Assembly: GCA_003024985.2 (NCBI GenBank)
Contig: PXIH01S0019230.1
DNA length: 11,981 bases
DNA from: Euperipatoides rowelli
Taxonomy: Eukaryota > Onychophora > Udeonychophora > Euonychophora > Peripatopsidae
Strand: one strand, 5' to 3'
Below the pieces are notes generated by a model. The model did no database searches, was not told the DNA's origin, and was given only the letters and a program-made list of their open reading frames with translations. The position numbers were made by a program, and so were the translations under genes. This document shows, piece after piece, positions 1 to 7,439 of this stretch. How positions within the stretch are numbered: the first letter of the stretch is position 1; each line of letters begins with the position of its first letter.

Positions 1-80
1 AATCATGATTTTTTTCTTGTGATTTAAATCGTGATTTAATCATTTGATTTAAATCACTTGATTAAAATCGTGCAACCCTG
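1..80. mobile_element. Probable hAT-like DNA transposon terminus (element runs off the left edge)
   Basis: This stretch is built of overlapping GATTTAAATC / GTGATTTAATCA palindromic units and ends in GCAACCCTG at 72-80. Read from the outside in on the minus strand, the end is CAGGGTTGCACGATTT, the kind of CAGGG-starting terminal inverted repeat found on hAT-superfamily elements. hAT insertions duplicate 8 bp of target, so the duplicate would be CAAGTACA (81-88). The other end lies outside the window, so neither the target duplication nor the partner repeat can be confirmed. No transposase coding is visible. The superfamily call rests on the terminal motif alone. Confidence 0.42.
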
Positions 81-181
81 CAAGTACATTTAGTTGGTTT
101 ATACTGTAGAAATTTGTTATAAAAGGTTTTAGAAAAATTAATTACAGGATTAATTCTTCTTTGGTGAAGTGATTTTATTTA

Positions 182-537
182 AGAAAATCCATCACATTTT
201 CATATGCAGTGTAAATAATAATCCTCATTACCGGTACTCTTTTTTGAAACATTTCAATTTGATTTCTTTGTTTTATATTAATAGAAGAATGCCACACTGG
301 AGCACAGTATTCCAGAAGTGGTCTAATAAATGTTTTGTATATATTATAAATGACATATACAGTATATACTGTATTTGAAATAATTCAGTTTTATTTAATT
401 TTAATCTTTTTAATCTGTATAGAAGAAATAATTTTTTGTCAACTTTAGTTAGCATATTCCGAACTTGCATATTCCATTTTAGGTCTTACTTTATCTTGTA
501 ATTCTCCTAATAAGATCGTCAATGTATTTTAGACGAT
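182..537 (-). pseudogene. RT C-terminal region of the same LINE, with frameshifts
   Basis: Three minus-strand frames must be combined. At about 530-510 a KYIDDLI segment resembles the KYLGVLI box. In a second frame DLKWN leads into KVDKKLFLLYRLKRLKLNKT (ending near 400), matching the DLKWN..H....KA.K+L..L.RLKR.GL.K.E region. In a third frame KTFIRPLLEYCAPVWHSSI (about 336-280) is almost textbook for the post-RT YK.FIRP.LEY..PVW box, and IEMFQKRVPVMRII (about 262-215) matches the IE..QKRALRII box. The shift between the second and third frames falls at a palindromic TA insertion (354-375 and flank). The well-preserved FIRPLLEYCAPVWH peptide suggests moderate rather than ancient decay. Confidence 0.85.
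354..375. repeat. Palindromic TACAGTATATACTGTA insertion in the LINE
   Basis: A near-perfect palindrome, ATATACAGTATATACTGTAT, lies between the K.EL and KTFIRP boxes of the decayed RT, just where the reading frame shifts. Compared with the usual short spacing between these boxes, about 30 extra bases (roughly 343-375) are present. The same sequence forms the large microsatellite at 2996-3213 and recurs as single TACTGTA units across the window. Confidence 0.6.
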
Positions 538-569
538 AATCTAATTAGTAGCTATGTCATTTATTATTA

Positions 570-728
570 TTAAAGTGTATTATGAATGCTATTGTAAACA
601 AAAGCTAAAATGGTTTATTTTTACCTTAAAAGTCATGTTTAATTCATCATTTTTTCATATTCGANCTTTTAAGGTAAAAATAAACCATTTTAGCTTTTGT
701 TTACATTAGCATTCATAATACACTTTAA
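570..728. mobile_element. Fold-back MITE (long terminal inverted repeats) with TTAA target duplication
   Basis: Arms 569-632 and 666-729 are inverted copies that agree at 63 of 64 positions; the only mismatch is at 592. They are separated by a 33-nt loop (633-665) holding the window's single ambiguous base (N at 665). TTAA is present at 570-573 and 725-728, leaving an element of about 151 bp that starts AGTGTATTATG and ends with its complement. TA would also fit as the target duplication. The element has no coding capacity. It sits exactly between the LIFN and IND boxes of the RT, and removing it plus one TTAA keeps the RT frame open across the junction, as expected for a clean insertion. TTAA suggests piggyBac-type and TA suggests Tc1/mariner-type mobilisation; the terminal bases do not decide. 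Confidence 0.72.
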
Positions 729-729
729 T

Positions 730-1091
730 GTATTAAAAATAAGGCTAGCAAGTACAGTTCCTTGAGGAACTTCTCCTGTACTTGTGTATTCAATTGAGGT
801 TTCATTATCAGGTATTTTAATTAAATTGATTCTATCAGTAAGGAAGGAAAAAATCCGTCCAGCTACTGATCCAGGAGGATTCATTTTAAGAAACTTTGAG
901 AAAAAGTACAGATGATCCAAGTTATCATATGATTTCTGAAAATCAACCATTAGACTGTGAATTGCTGCACCTTTTTTATCACATGATCGATCTATATATA
1001 TATTTAAATATTGATCGGGAGATCTCTTTGGCAGTCTTCCAAATTGATAATCATCAAATTTTGATCTTATAAAAGTAAAAAATTTAAAAAC
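730..1091 (-). pseudogene. Reverse transcriptase core fragment (fingers/palm)
   Basis: The minus-strand frame is open from the G17 tract at 1092 down to a stop at 690, about 134 codons. In order it contains DDYQFGRLPKRS (the QFGFR..RS box), SLMVDFQKSYDNLDH (the catalytic box A equivalent of DFSKAFD.VDH, with the first metal-binding Asp present), GRIFSFLTDR (I..FLTDR box) and GEVPQGTVLASLIFN (the GVPQGT.LGPLLFN box). All are hallmarks of non-LTR RT. RT similarity stops at LIFN (about 732); the following residues down to the stop at 690 come from the inserted fold-back element. The second catalytic box (ADD) is absent. The methionine at about 950 is internal and not a translation start. Confidence 0.88.
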
Positions 1092-1108
1092 GGGGGGGGG
1101 GGGGGGGG
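1092..1108. repeat. G17 homopolymer tract
   Basis: Seventeen consecutive G residues mark the boundary where RT similarity of the minus-strand LINE ends abruptly. Similar runs occur at 4128-4140 (C13) and 5933-5948 (G16). They are striking in such an AT-rich window. Length is likely polymorphic or prone to sequencing error. Confidence 0.85.
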
Positions 1109-1262
1109 CTGTTGCATGTTACAGCTTTCATTTCTTTCAAAGTGATCAAATAGTTTAAGTGTGGTGAAGGCGCACTTGTTTGACGATGGCACACTTACCT
1201 AACTTTGGTCAAGAAATGGGGATGGCACACCTATTTGGTGGGGCGCCCTTTGACAGCATTCT
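1109..1262. other. GC-richer non-coding block with imperfect short repeats
   Basis: This block stands out from the AT-rich surroundings. It contains three related words on the plus strand: GAAGGCGCACTT (1166-1177), GATGGCACACTT (1185-1196) and GATGGCACACCT (1221-1232), followed by a GGGGCGCCC palindrome (1240-1248). No open frame or RT motif is visible. It could be the tail of another degenerate transposon or a small regulatory block. It lies directly beyond the G17 run that truncates the LINE. Confidence 0.4.
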
Positions 1263-2001
1263 AGGGTGCTTATATTTTTTATAAACAAAGAAAAAAATTA
1301 CCCACACTCACGCACTCTCTTCAAAATAATTTTAACCATAATATAATTTGTATTAAGGCCTGATTTTTTTTTTTTTTTTAAATTATAATAAAAAAATTGA
1401 GCCTAAAAATAAAATAAAATAAATTACTATTTTATTGCACTAAAAATTTAGTTTTCTGTTTAATATATCCATTGATCCTGACAAGAAGTCTAGAGAAATG
1501 AATTTAAACCTGATTCTTCATTTGGTTTATTTCTGCTCTGACCTTTCGTGAAGTAGATATTCTTTGGCTTTTTAATTATGCGAGTTTTGTATGAATTTTG
1601 CATACTTCTGAAAAAATTATAATAAACTGCCATTGACGAGTCCAGATGAAATCATTACAATCTAAACTAATCTTAAAATGAACCCACATTGATGATAAAT
1701 GTTAATAGGTTGTAGTGGGAGGAGTTAGTTCATTGGCTATTTTTGTGTCAAAACATATAAGTTGTGTTAATTTTTTTATGTTTGTAAGTTAAAAGTATTA
1801 AATTACGATGGGAAAATTAGTAATTTGGATATTTCTAGTTTCATAATTTTTAAGAAATCTTAATTGAAACATGGGTTTTTGTTATGATTACTGCACCTCT
1901 AATAAATATATTGTATATATTTTTTTCTGATATTTAATTTTTTAATATTTTGACAAAGAACTGTGTGGATAAATAACAAATTGTATTTTTTTTTTTTCCA
2001 G
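1263..2001 (+). other. 3' part of an intron, including branch region and splice acceptor
   Basis: The stretch is AT-rich with T and A runs and no coding signal. It ends in a strong acceptor: an almost pure T tract at 1985-1997 followed by CCAG, with the AG at 2000-2001. Plausible branch-point words are TTCTGAT near 1925 and TTTTGAC near 1950. An in-frame stop at 1970-1972 rules out reading the coding block straight through from upstream. The intron probably continues leftwards past the LINE and beyond the window, since no upstream exon is visible. Confidence 0.6.
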
Positions 2002-2452
2002 AGACTATATGGACAGGTTTTTAGATGAGCAGGATAATCCATCTCCCCACCGTGATCGATCCTCTAGTCCTAGTATACATTCATTGATATATGGTGACCA
2101 TAAAAGGCATCACCAGAATCGGACTCCAACTTATTTAGCATCTAACAATGATAGCACAGCCTCGCATGATGAGGATACTATTAACAATGGTACACATTCA
2201 CATCGCCACCCAGATAATACAATTCACATTGCCAATTTCTCATCACCATGTGAATCCAAATTGAACTCTCTCAGTGATTATGAAAGTTGTAGGCATCTGG
2301 AGAGAGAGGTGAATGCAAACTGTCATTTGATTCCCAGACGGTCGGAGGAAGAGCGAACCGTTGGTAGTTTGGAACTGTCCATCGCCAATCTGAATTCCCT
2401 TACGTCGTCACTGAACGCTGATTCACGACTACAAGAATCGTTTGCTCAATGA
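2002..2452 (+). CDS. Last coding exon of an unrecognised gene: polar C-terminal tail, ~149 residues
   Basis: The exon starts right after the T13-CCAG acceptor and enters a codon at its third base, so the visible peptide begins DYMDRFLDEQDNPSPHRDRS. It ends at TGA (2450-2452) after LQESFAQ. The internal methionine at 2009 is not taken as a start because the acceptor lies 7 bases upstream. Base composition is clearly richer in GC than the flanks, and codon use looks like real coding. The peptide is rich in Ser, Asn, His, Asp and Arg. Proline-directed serines (NPSP, RSSSPS) sit near the start, a His/Arg basic patch (HKRHHQNR) follows, and an acidic SEEERTVGSLELS stretch lies near the end. It has no hydrophobic segment, Cys pattern or known domain. 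This suggests a disordered, possibly phosphorylated cytoplasmic tail. I do not recognise the family. The upstream exons lie outside the window. Confidence 0.72.
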
Positions 2453-2995
2453 GACTATATCCATTATATGAATCTCTGGATCAAAATCATGTAAAATAGT
2501 GGGGCAGTACAAATTTTTAAAAGAGCTTTTACTACACACACACATACACACGAAATAAAAAATTTCAAATCAGAGAATTCAATGACCTGTTTTGATGATC
2601 TATTCCTAAAGACTGTCATTGGACAGTTTAAAGGCAGCAAAAGGAATCCTGAGAAACTATTGCCCAACTAAATCATTTTTTTGTGAAATCTTTTACTTAC
2701 AGTGATTTGATTACAAACTATATTTTCCTTCACTTAATCATGGGGACATTAAGAATATCAATTTAATGAAAACATTTAATCTAACGATTATTACGCTCTT
2801 CTACCAGTTTTTTTGGTATGGCATGAGCGATTGCATCATGAGTAATGAGAAGACATTTGAAGGGCTTTTACAAATCATGGGACCTTTAGGAAAAATGCCA
2901 AATCCCTTATCCTTCCTTCAACGTATTAAAAATTGATGATTATGTTGCAAAGCCCATTTAAAGACAGTGTACAACAAAAATAATTTGCTGAAAAT
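2453..2995 (+). other. Presumed 3' untranslated region of the gene ending at 2452
   Basis: AT-rich sequence follows the stop codon. A short CA microsatellite lies at 2532-2551, and a canonical AATAAA poly(A) signal is at 2554-2559, about 100 bases after the stop. The downstream T/GT element is weak (CCTGTTTTGATG near 2586), so the real cleavage site could be further on; other AATAAA signals occur at 3256-3261 and 3628-3633. No coding or RNA gene is visible. Confidence 0.45.
2554..2559 (+). terminator. Candidate poly(A) signal AATAAA
   Basis: First canonical hexamer downstream of the TGA at 2450-2452. It is plausible as the proximal polyadenylation signal, but in this composition AATAAA occurs often by chance. 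Confidence 0.35.
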
Positions 2996-3213
2996 ATATG
3001 TACAGTGTATACTGCATATACACTATATATACTGTATATACAGTAGATATACTATATATATACAGTATATATATACAGTATATACTGTATATAATTATAT
3101 ATACAGTATATATATATACAGTATGTATAGTATATATATATATATATACATACATTATATGTATAGTATATACAGTTCCATATACTGTAACATACTGTCT
3201 ATACAGTATCTAT
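2996..3213. repeat. TA-rich palindromic microsatellite, (TATACTGTATATACAGTA)n-like
   Basis: About 220 bp made almost entirely of TATA runs punctuated by CTG and CAG as TACTGTA and TACAGTA. Because the unit is its own reverse complement, the tract can fold into many hairpins or cruciforms. Open frames through it on both strands encode only Tyr/Ile/Ser-rich repeats and are not genes. Confidence 0.9.
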
Positions 3214-4075
3214 AAAACATTGGATGCAGTGTACCATGCATCATAATCATTTCATAATAAATTGGAAGCATATGATAAATCTTTTTGGGACAGGCTAAAA
3301 TGGGATTCGAAAATCATCTGTCAACATTTTGAATTATGTTATGTTCATCCTTTGTATATCTTATTTTTTTATAAAACACATAGTCTGTATTTATTGGCAT
3401 ATAATGTACATCAGTTTTATAATGACTTAAATTGTTCTCCGTTCCCTATTGTTATTGCACCTGTTACCTTGTTTTCTATTGGCTGCTAGGAGAACCAATC
3501 AGGAATAAGACATTTTGAAAATGTTGGCTTGTATAAATTTTTTTTAAAAGTTGAATTCTAAATGTTTATATCCTTATGTTGAGGAAGTGATTGTCATATT
3601 TTAATGAGGTTATCCTTAAAACGGAAAAATAAATTAAAAAAAAAAACTCCATAATAGTATTTTCTTAATACTATTATATACCAATAAATGCAGTATGTCT
3701 TAATATTGTACTATCAGTACATAGGTTGTTCATTTTCAGCATCCAGTAATATGTAAATTTAAAATATACAGTAAAAAAAAAAAGAAAAAAAAAATGCTGT
3801 GGAAAATAGAGAAGAATGACTGCACGTTACAGACATCAACACATTGTACCAACTGTGCCAACATATTTCAATTATTTATTTACTACAGTTATGGATATTT
3901 GTGTATTTATGAATCTTTCATTTCATTTTTATTTAGAAGATATTTATAAATTATTTGTAAAAATAATTCAACAACACTTTTGTTACTTTTAAGTTTAAAG
4001 TTGTTTTTTTTTGCATTTTTACTTTGATATTCTTGGGCTGTGGAACACATATTCATTCCTATTATTTATTAATTT
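3214..4075. other. AT-rich non-coding stretch
   Basis: No gene is supported. A 75-codon plus-strand open frame (3262-3489) has no recognisable motif. Two CCAAT boxes face each other at 3478-3482 (ATTGG) and 3495-3499 (CCAAT), each with good NF-Y flanks (CAGCCAAT read on the minus strand; ACCAATCAG on the plus strand). Such a pair can mark a promoter, but no gene follows. AATAAA occurs at 3256-3261 and 3628-3633. Confidence 0.5.
3478..3499. promoter_or_regulatory. Inverted CCAAT-box pair (NF-Y type)
   Basis: ATTGGCTG at 3478-3485 and CCAATCAG at 3495-3502 are inverted CCAAT boxes whose cores are 12 bases apart, both matching the extended NF-Y consensus. No transcription start or downstream open frame supports promoter use. 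Confidence 0.2.
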
Positions 4076-4126
4076 ATTTCAAGCATTGTTTTGAATCATC
4101 ATATGTTGGCATAGTACACTAATAAA
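4076..4126 (+). repeat. 45-bp dispersed exact repeat, copy A, followed by AATAAA
   Basis: Bases 4076-4120 are identical to 10575-10619. The unit runs from ATTTCAAGCATTG to CATAGTACACT and contains a small hairpin, TTCAA..TTGAA. AATAAA follows at once (4121-4126). A C13 run begins two bases later at 4128. The sequences flanking the two copies do not align, so this is a bounded short repeat rather than part of a long duplication. Confidence 0.85.
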
Positions 4127-4127
4127 T

Positions 4128-4140
4128 CCCCCCCCCCCCC
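4128..4140. repeat. C13 homopolymer tract
   Basis: Thirteen C residues immediately downstream of the AATAAA that ends copy A of the 45-bp repeat. One of three long G/C runs in the window. Confidence 0.85.
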
Positions 4141-6470
4141 TAAAATTCTTTGAATTTCTAGCCCTGTATCTAGATCCAACAACATTTGACCCATAAACAC
4201 CTTAATTTTAACAAACATAACATAAAATCATGTGATTATGGGATTGCAGGTAATATGATATTGTTTAGTTGCAATGGCAATAAAAATACTATGTCTTTAG
4301 TAAAATGTATTATACAGTATTTCTACATTGGAAAAAAAGCAATTGAAATTTATCCAACAAAATTCAAGGTAAATTTTAATACTTCTAAGTTCTAAACCAT
4401 AATTTATTGAACAAAAGTTTATTACATTAATATATTTATTTACTTATAACCTGTTAACAATCCTGAAGAATTATAATTTATAATCTAGCCTAGGAAGTAC
4501 ATAATAATCTAAGTTTGTTAGCATAATAATGCCTGTGGTGTTAAATTGTATATACTGTATATATTTTTTTAAATGGAAGATAATTAATAAATGATATTGT
4601 CTTTATATTTTTATTAAAAATATGACAATAGTAAATCAAAATCCTATAGCAGCCAAAATTTAGAAAAATTAAATTCCTCATACTAGGTTCTGTGTATTAT
4701 CTTGTCATTTTTTATTTTTCATATTCAAACTAATTCCACCAGGCTTATTGTTTGTGTTTGTTTTTTTATTATTTTTTTTCCATGTTAAATGGTTGACCAT
4801 TATTATTAACTCGGTAAACAAAACATTTTTGTAACTATTAAAAAAATTAACCATTTTAATTTTATTTCTAATTTGGCAAAAATGTGGCTTTTATATTAAT
4901 TCATTGAATCCTAAATACTACTATGGAGACTATATTTTATAAATTACAAACCATCAATATGAAATCTTTTAAAGCATGAGGAAAATTAGTTTAAATTATT
5001 ATTTACTTGTTTGAGGGATAAAAAAAATTGCAATTTTTATTTGTTTAAATTCATATTTATAACTTACACCTATTATTTACTGCTATTTTTAACAGTAAAT
5101 AAAGACTTGATTTGAAATGGTTTTTGGGACTCTCTTATGTTTATTCTTATCCCTTTTAAAATCATCTTTTAACTAATATCAATCAGAATATTTTATCAGT
5201 ATTTTATCTTGGGTCTTATTTCAACATTTAAATTTAATTCTGCTATACATAAAAATATATTGTATATCAGGCAGCTTTTAATCAAAAAATTACCTTCTAT
5301 TTCTATAATTTTAGTTCGATATTGCTGTATTAAAATTACAATTGTTTTTGGTTTTCATTGTAATATACTGTAGATTTATCCTAATGCATATACTGTATTT
5401 GTAAATTTAATACCAAAATTAAGTTATTGTGTTTATTAAAGGGACTGTAAACTTTAAAATATAAGAAATACTGTATCAATTGATGCTAATGACTGGTTTG
5501 ATAACACTTGCTACATTTAATAAACCAGGTTGTCCACCATATTTTATTAAAGTAAGCGTTCACACTAAAATAATCCATTGTTTGTTTATAAATATAAACT
5601 AGAATTTATCTCCGAATAGAAAATTGTTTGACCGTTTATTATAAGTAGAAAATTTATCTTAATTATTAGATTTTAATAGCATTTCCTTTAATTTATTTAA
5701 TACTGGTAATTCAGATTCAGAGGATTATTGAAATTCATAGAATTGAAGAATAAATTTGCAAAACGCCTTCAAATAGGATTCATTCCATTTGTTAAAGTTT
5801 AAAATAGTACAGTTTGTAATCAATGAGTATTTAGATTGTTCATTGTAGATTTTGTTCACTTGAATTTATTTTTGTAAGGAAGTTAACGGTTTTCTGAAGT
5901 AAACTAAAACATTGAAATGTTGTTGTTTTTAAGGGGGGGGGGGGGGGGATGGATTAATTGTATATTCCAAGATGTCATATTTTTGTGTACAATTTCTGTA
6001 TTGTAAAAGATAATATATATTTTTATATTTTCTTATGAAATCATTTGTAATAGATTATACAGGTCATCATTCTGTGATTATAATTTATTTCATGGTATTG
6101 TACATTTTTTTCCATTTATTTATAGAAAGATAATTATTTGTACCCTAGGATTTGAACTGTTATTGTGTATAGTTAAGTCATGAAAATTCCAACATTTAAC
6201 TTTTGTAAGGTGTTGTAAAATCTTAAATTGAAAGAAGGTATTTTATTTGTAAAATACTATACAGGTATTAACTATCCAAATTCACATGTCCATATGTTGT
6301 AATGATTAGTTTTTCATATTCTAATTTTGGTGTGCGGGTTTTTTTTTCAACAAGTGTTACGTGTCACAGGAAAAGGATTTTTTTTTTCAATGAACATTAC
6401 TAAAATAAATAATTTCATTTGGGTAAAAAAAAAATAATAATAAAAAGTTATTTAATGATGAAATTACTTT
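4141..6470. other. Long AT-rich non-coding stretch
   Basis: About 2.3 kb with no gene supported on either strand. It contains A/T homopolymers, scattered TACTGTA units (4313, 4553, 5366, 5391, 5469) and a G16 run at 5933-5948. A 69-codon plus-strand frame at 4186-4395 has no motif and no compositional rise. No RT motif or clear transposon end was recognised. Confidence 0.55.
5933..5948. repeat. G16 homopolymer tract
   Basis: Sixteen consecutive G residues within AT-rich DNA, similar to the runs at 1092-1108 and 4128-4140. Confidence 0.85.
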
Positions 6471-6475
6471 GCTAA

Positions 6476-6640
6476 ACCTTCAACTCCGCCTCCTGAAAAC
6501 AGTACTGCTAAAACCATCCACTAGATGGAGCCTATTTCAAGAATTAGTGCTGTCTATTTTAGTAATGAGATTATGAGTATAAGATTTGTCCCGAGCACAG
6601 AGTGGCACCCAATCGGAACTGGGTCTTGTAAGTTTTTGAT
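6476..6640. other. GC-richer non-coding block with a CTCF-like motif
   Basis: The block has more GC than its surroundings and no coding frame. CCACTAGATGGAGC at 6518-6531 matches the bilaterian CTCF core CCASYAGRKGGC except for A in place of the last C. The block ends in a segment (6593-6631) that recurs inverted at 7222-7258. It may be a fragment of an old transposon. Confidence 0.35.
6593..6631 (+). repeat. Diverged inverted repeat, left arm
   Basis: Contains AGAGTGGCACCCAATCGG. Its reverse complement aligns with 7222-7258 over nearly all of its length, with one 2-base gap and roughly three quarters identity; the best part is TGGGTGCCA.TCTG..CTC. The two arms enclose about 590 bases. They may be the ends of an old non-autonomous DNA transposon or two insertions of one repeat family. 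Confidence 0.5.
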
Positions 6641-7221
6641 TTTCTCTATTTTGCACATTTAGCCTACATGCTGTTTTATTGTTTTTCTTACCCTAGGAGG
6701 GAGGGCTAAAGTAGGCCTATGCTGGATATTGTTTATGAAATTTAACAAAAGGTGATTTAATAACAAGCTAAAAATTTTATCAATAATATCCATCAATATA
6801 CAAACTTCTTTGTGAAACACGTCGAACAGTACAATAGCCATAACATAATTTTGTTTAGATATAGCAATTATTATTAATAATGTAATATACTTAACGTAAT
6901 GTAAAGATTTTGCAATAATAGTTTAATTAATTAGCTATTTAAAAAAAAAAAAAAGTTTCTTTTATAAATGCTAACACCTGCTTTATAATTTATTTCTAAC
7001 TAACGTTAGAATTTCACAAATAATATTTATTTGATATGTTCTGGAAAAAAATCCATGTTAATGCAATGGCACTATTCTGAGATGGAAAAAATACTTTAAA
7101 TTTATAAATCTCACCTTCCATACTTTTTCATTATGTACCTACAATATATTTAATAAGGCAATAAACAAAAAGATAAAGAGTAAAGATAATAATTTACATT
7201 CCTCAGGTGGTGGTTAAGTGT
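6632..7221. other. AT-rich interior between inverted-repeat arms
   Basis: No gene is supported. It contains CCCTAGGAGGGAGGG and TAGGCCTA-like words near 6693-6722, then poly(A)/poly(T)-rich DNA. A 60-codon minus-strand frame at 6659-6841 has no recognisable motif. Confidence 0.4.
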
Positions 7222-7258
7222 TTATAAGATTACTCCCACTGGGTGCCATTCTGATCTC
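7222..7258 (-). repeat. Diverged inverted repeat, right arm
   Basis: Contains CCCACTGGGTGCCATTCTG and pairs with 6593-6631. No convincing flanking target duplication could be fixed by eye. Confidence 0.5.
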
Positions 7259-7379
7259 AAATGTGCACTTCAAACTTTTTTTTAAATTGTACAAAATCTT
7301 TTTTAAAAAAAAATAACACCATTCTTTATAGGACAACGATATATTATTTTAACCAAGAGGGAAAGTCATCATACTTAAC

Positions 7380-7439
7380 AAGGTTCTTTGGGTTTGGTCT
7401 GTAAATATAGTACAACTCAGGCAATGGCCCAAAGACCTT
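7380..7439. repeat. Short inverted repeat / hairpin
   Basis: AAGGTTCTTTGGG (7380-7392) pairs with CCCAAAGACCTT (7428-7439), leaving one bulged base and a 35-nt loop. It marks the beginning of a more complex, GC-richer region running to about 7860. No RNA family is recognised. Confidence 0.35.

Larger units (their letters stand above)
182..1091 (-). mobile_element. Decayed non-LTR (LINE) retrotransposon, minus strand, interrupted
   Basis: Reading leftwards on the minus strand gives, in the correct order, the RT core (about 1091-730), the IND box (about 567-552), and the post-RT C-terminal region (about 537-182). Each part has the conserved spacing and motifs of CR1/Jockey-group non-LTR retrotransposons, which copy themselves by target-primed reverse transcription. 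The copy is dead. The 5' half (endonuclease and RT N-terminus) is missing beyond a G17 run at 1092-1108. A fold-back element splits it at 570-728, the catalytic ADD segment is deleted between about 552 and 537, and frameshifts are present. It lies antisense in the presumed intron of the gene whose last exon is at 2002-2452. The 3' end is uncertain; it may lie at about 130-180. Confidence 0.85.

Noticed and set aside
569-729. Inverted repeat as a pure assembly fold-back artefact
   Set aside because: The TTAA boundaries and the restored RT frame on both sides favour a real insertion, although the N at 665 means an artefact is not fully excluded.
2009-2011. ATG at 2009 as a true translation start
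   Set aside because: A strong acceptor lies 7 bases upstream and the coding frame extends to it, so the methionine is internal to a spliced product.
2464-2667. 67-codon minus-strand frame opposite the 3' flank
   Set aside because: It reads the CA microsatellite as a Cys-Val run and has no known motif.
2958-3246. Several open frames on both strands through the TA-rich tract
   Set aside because: They translate the palindromic microsatellite and consist almost wholly of Tyr, Ile and Ser; no gene signal.
3262-3489. 75-codon plus-strand frame
   Set aside because: No motif, no compositional rise and no splice signals beyond chance.
4186-4395. 69-codon plus-strand frame
   Set aside because: Lys/Asn/Ile-rich product typical of AT-rich non-coding DNA; no supporting signal.
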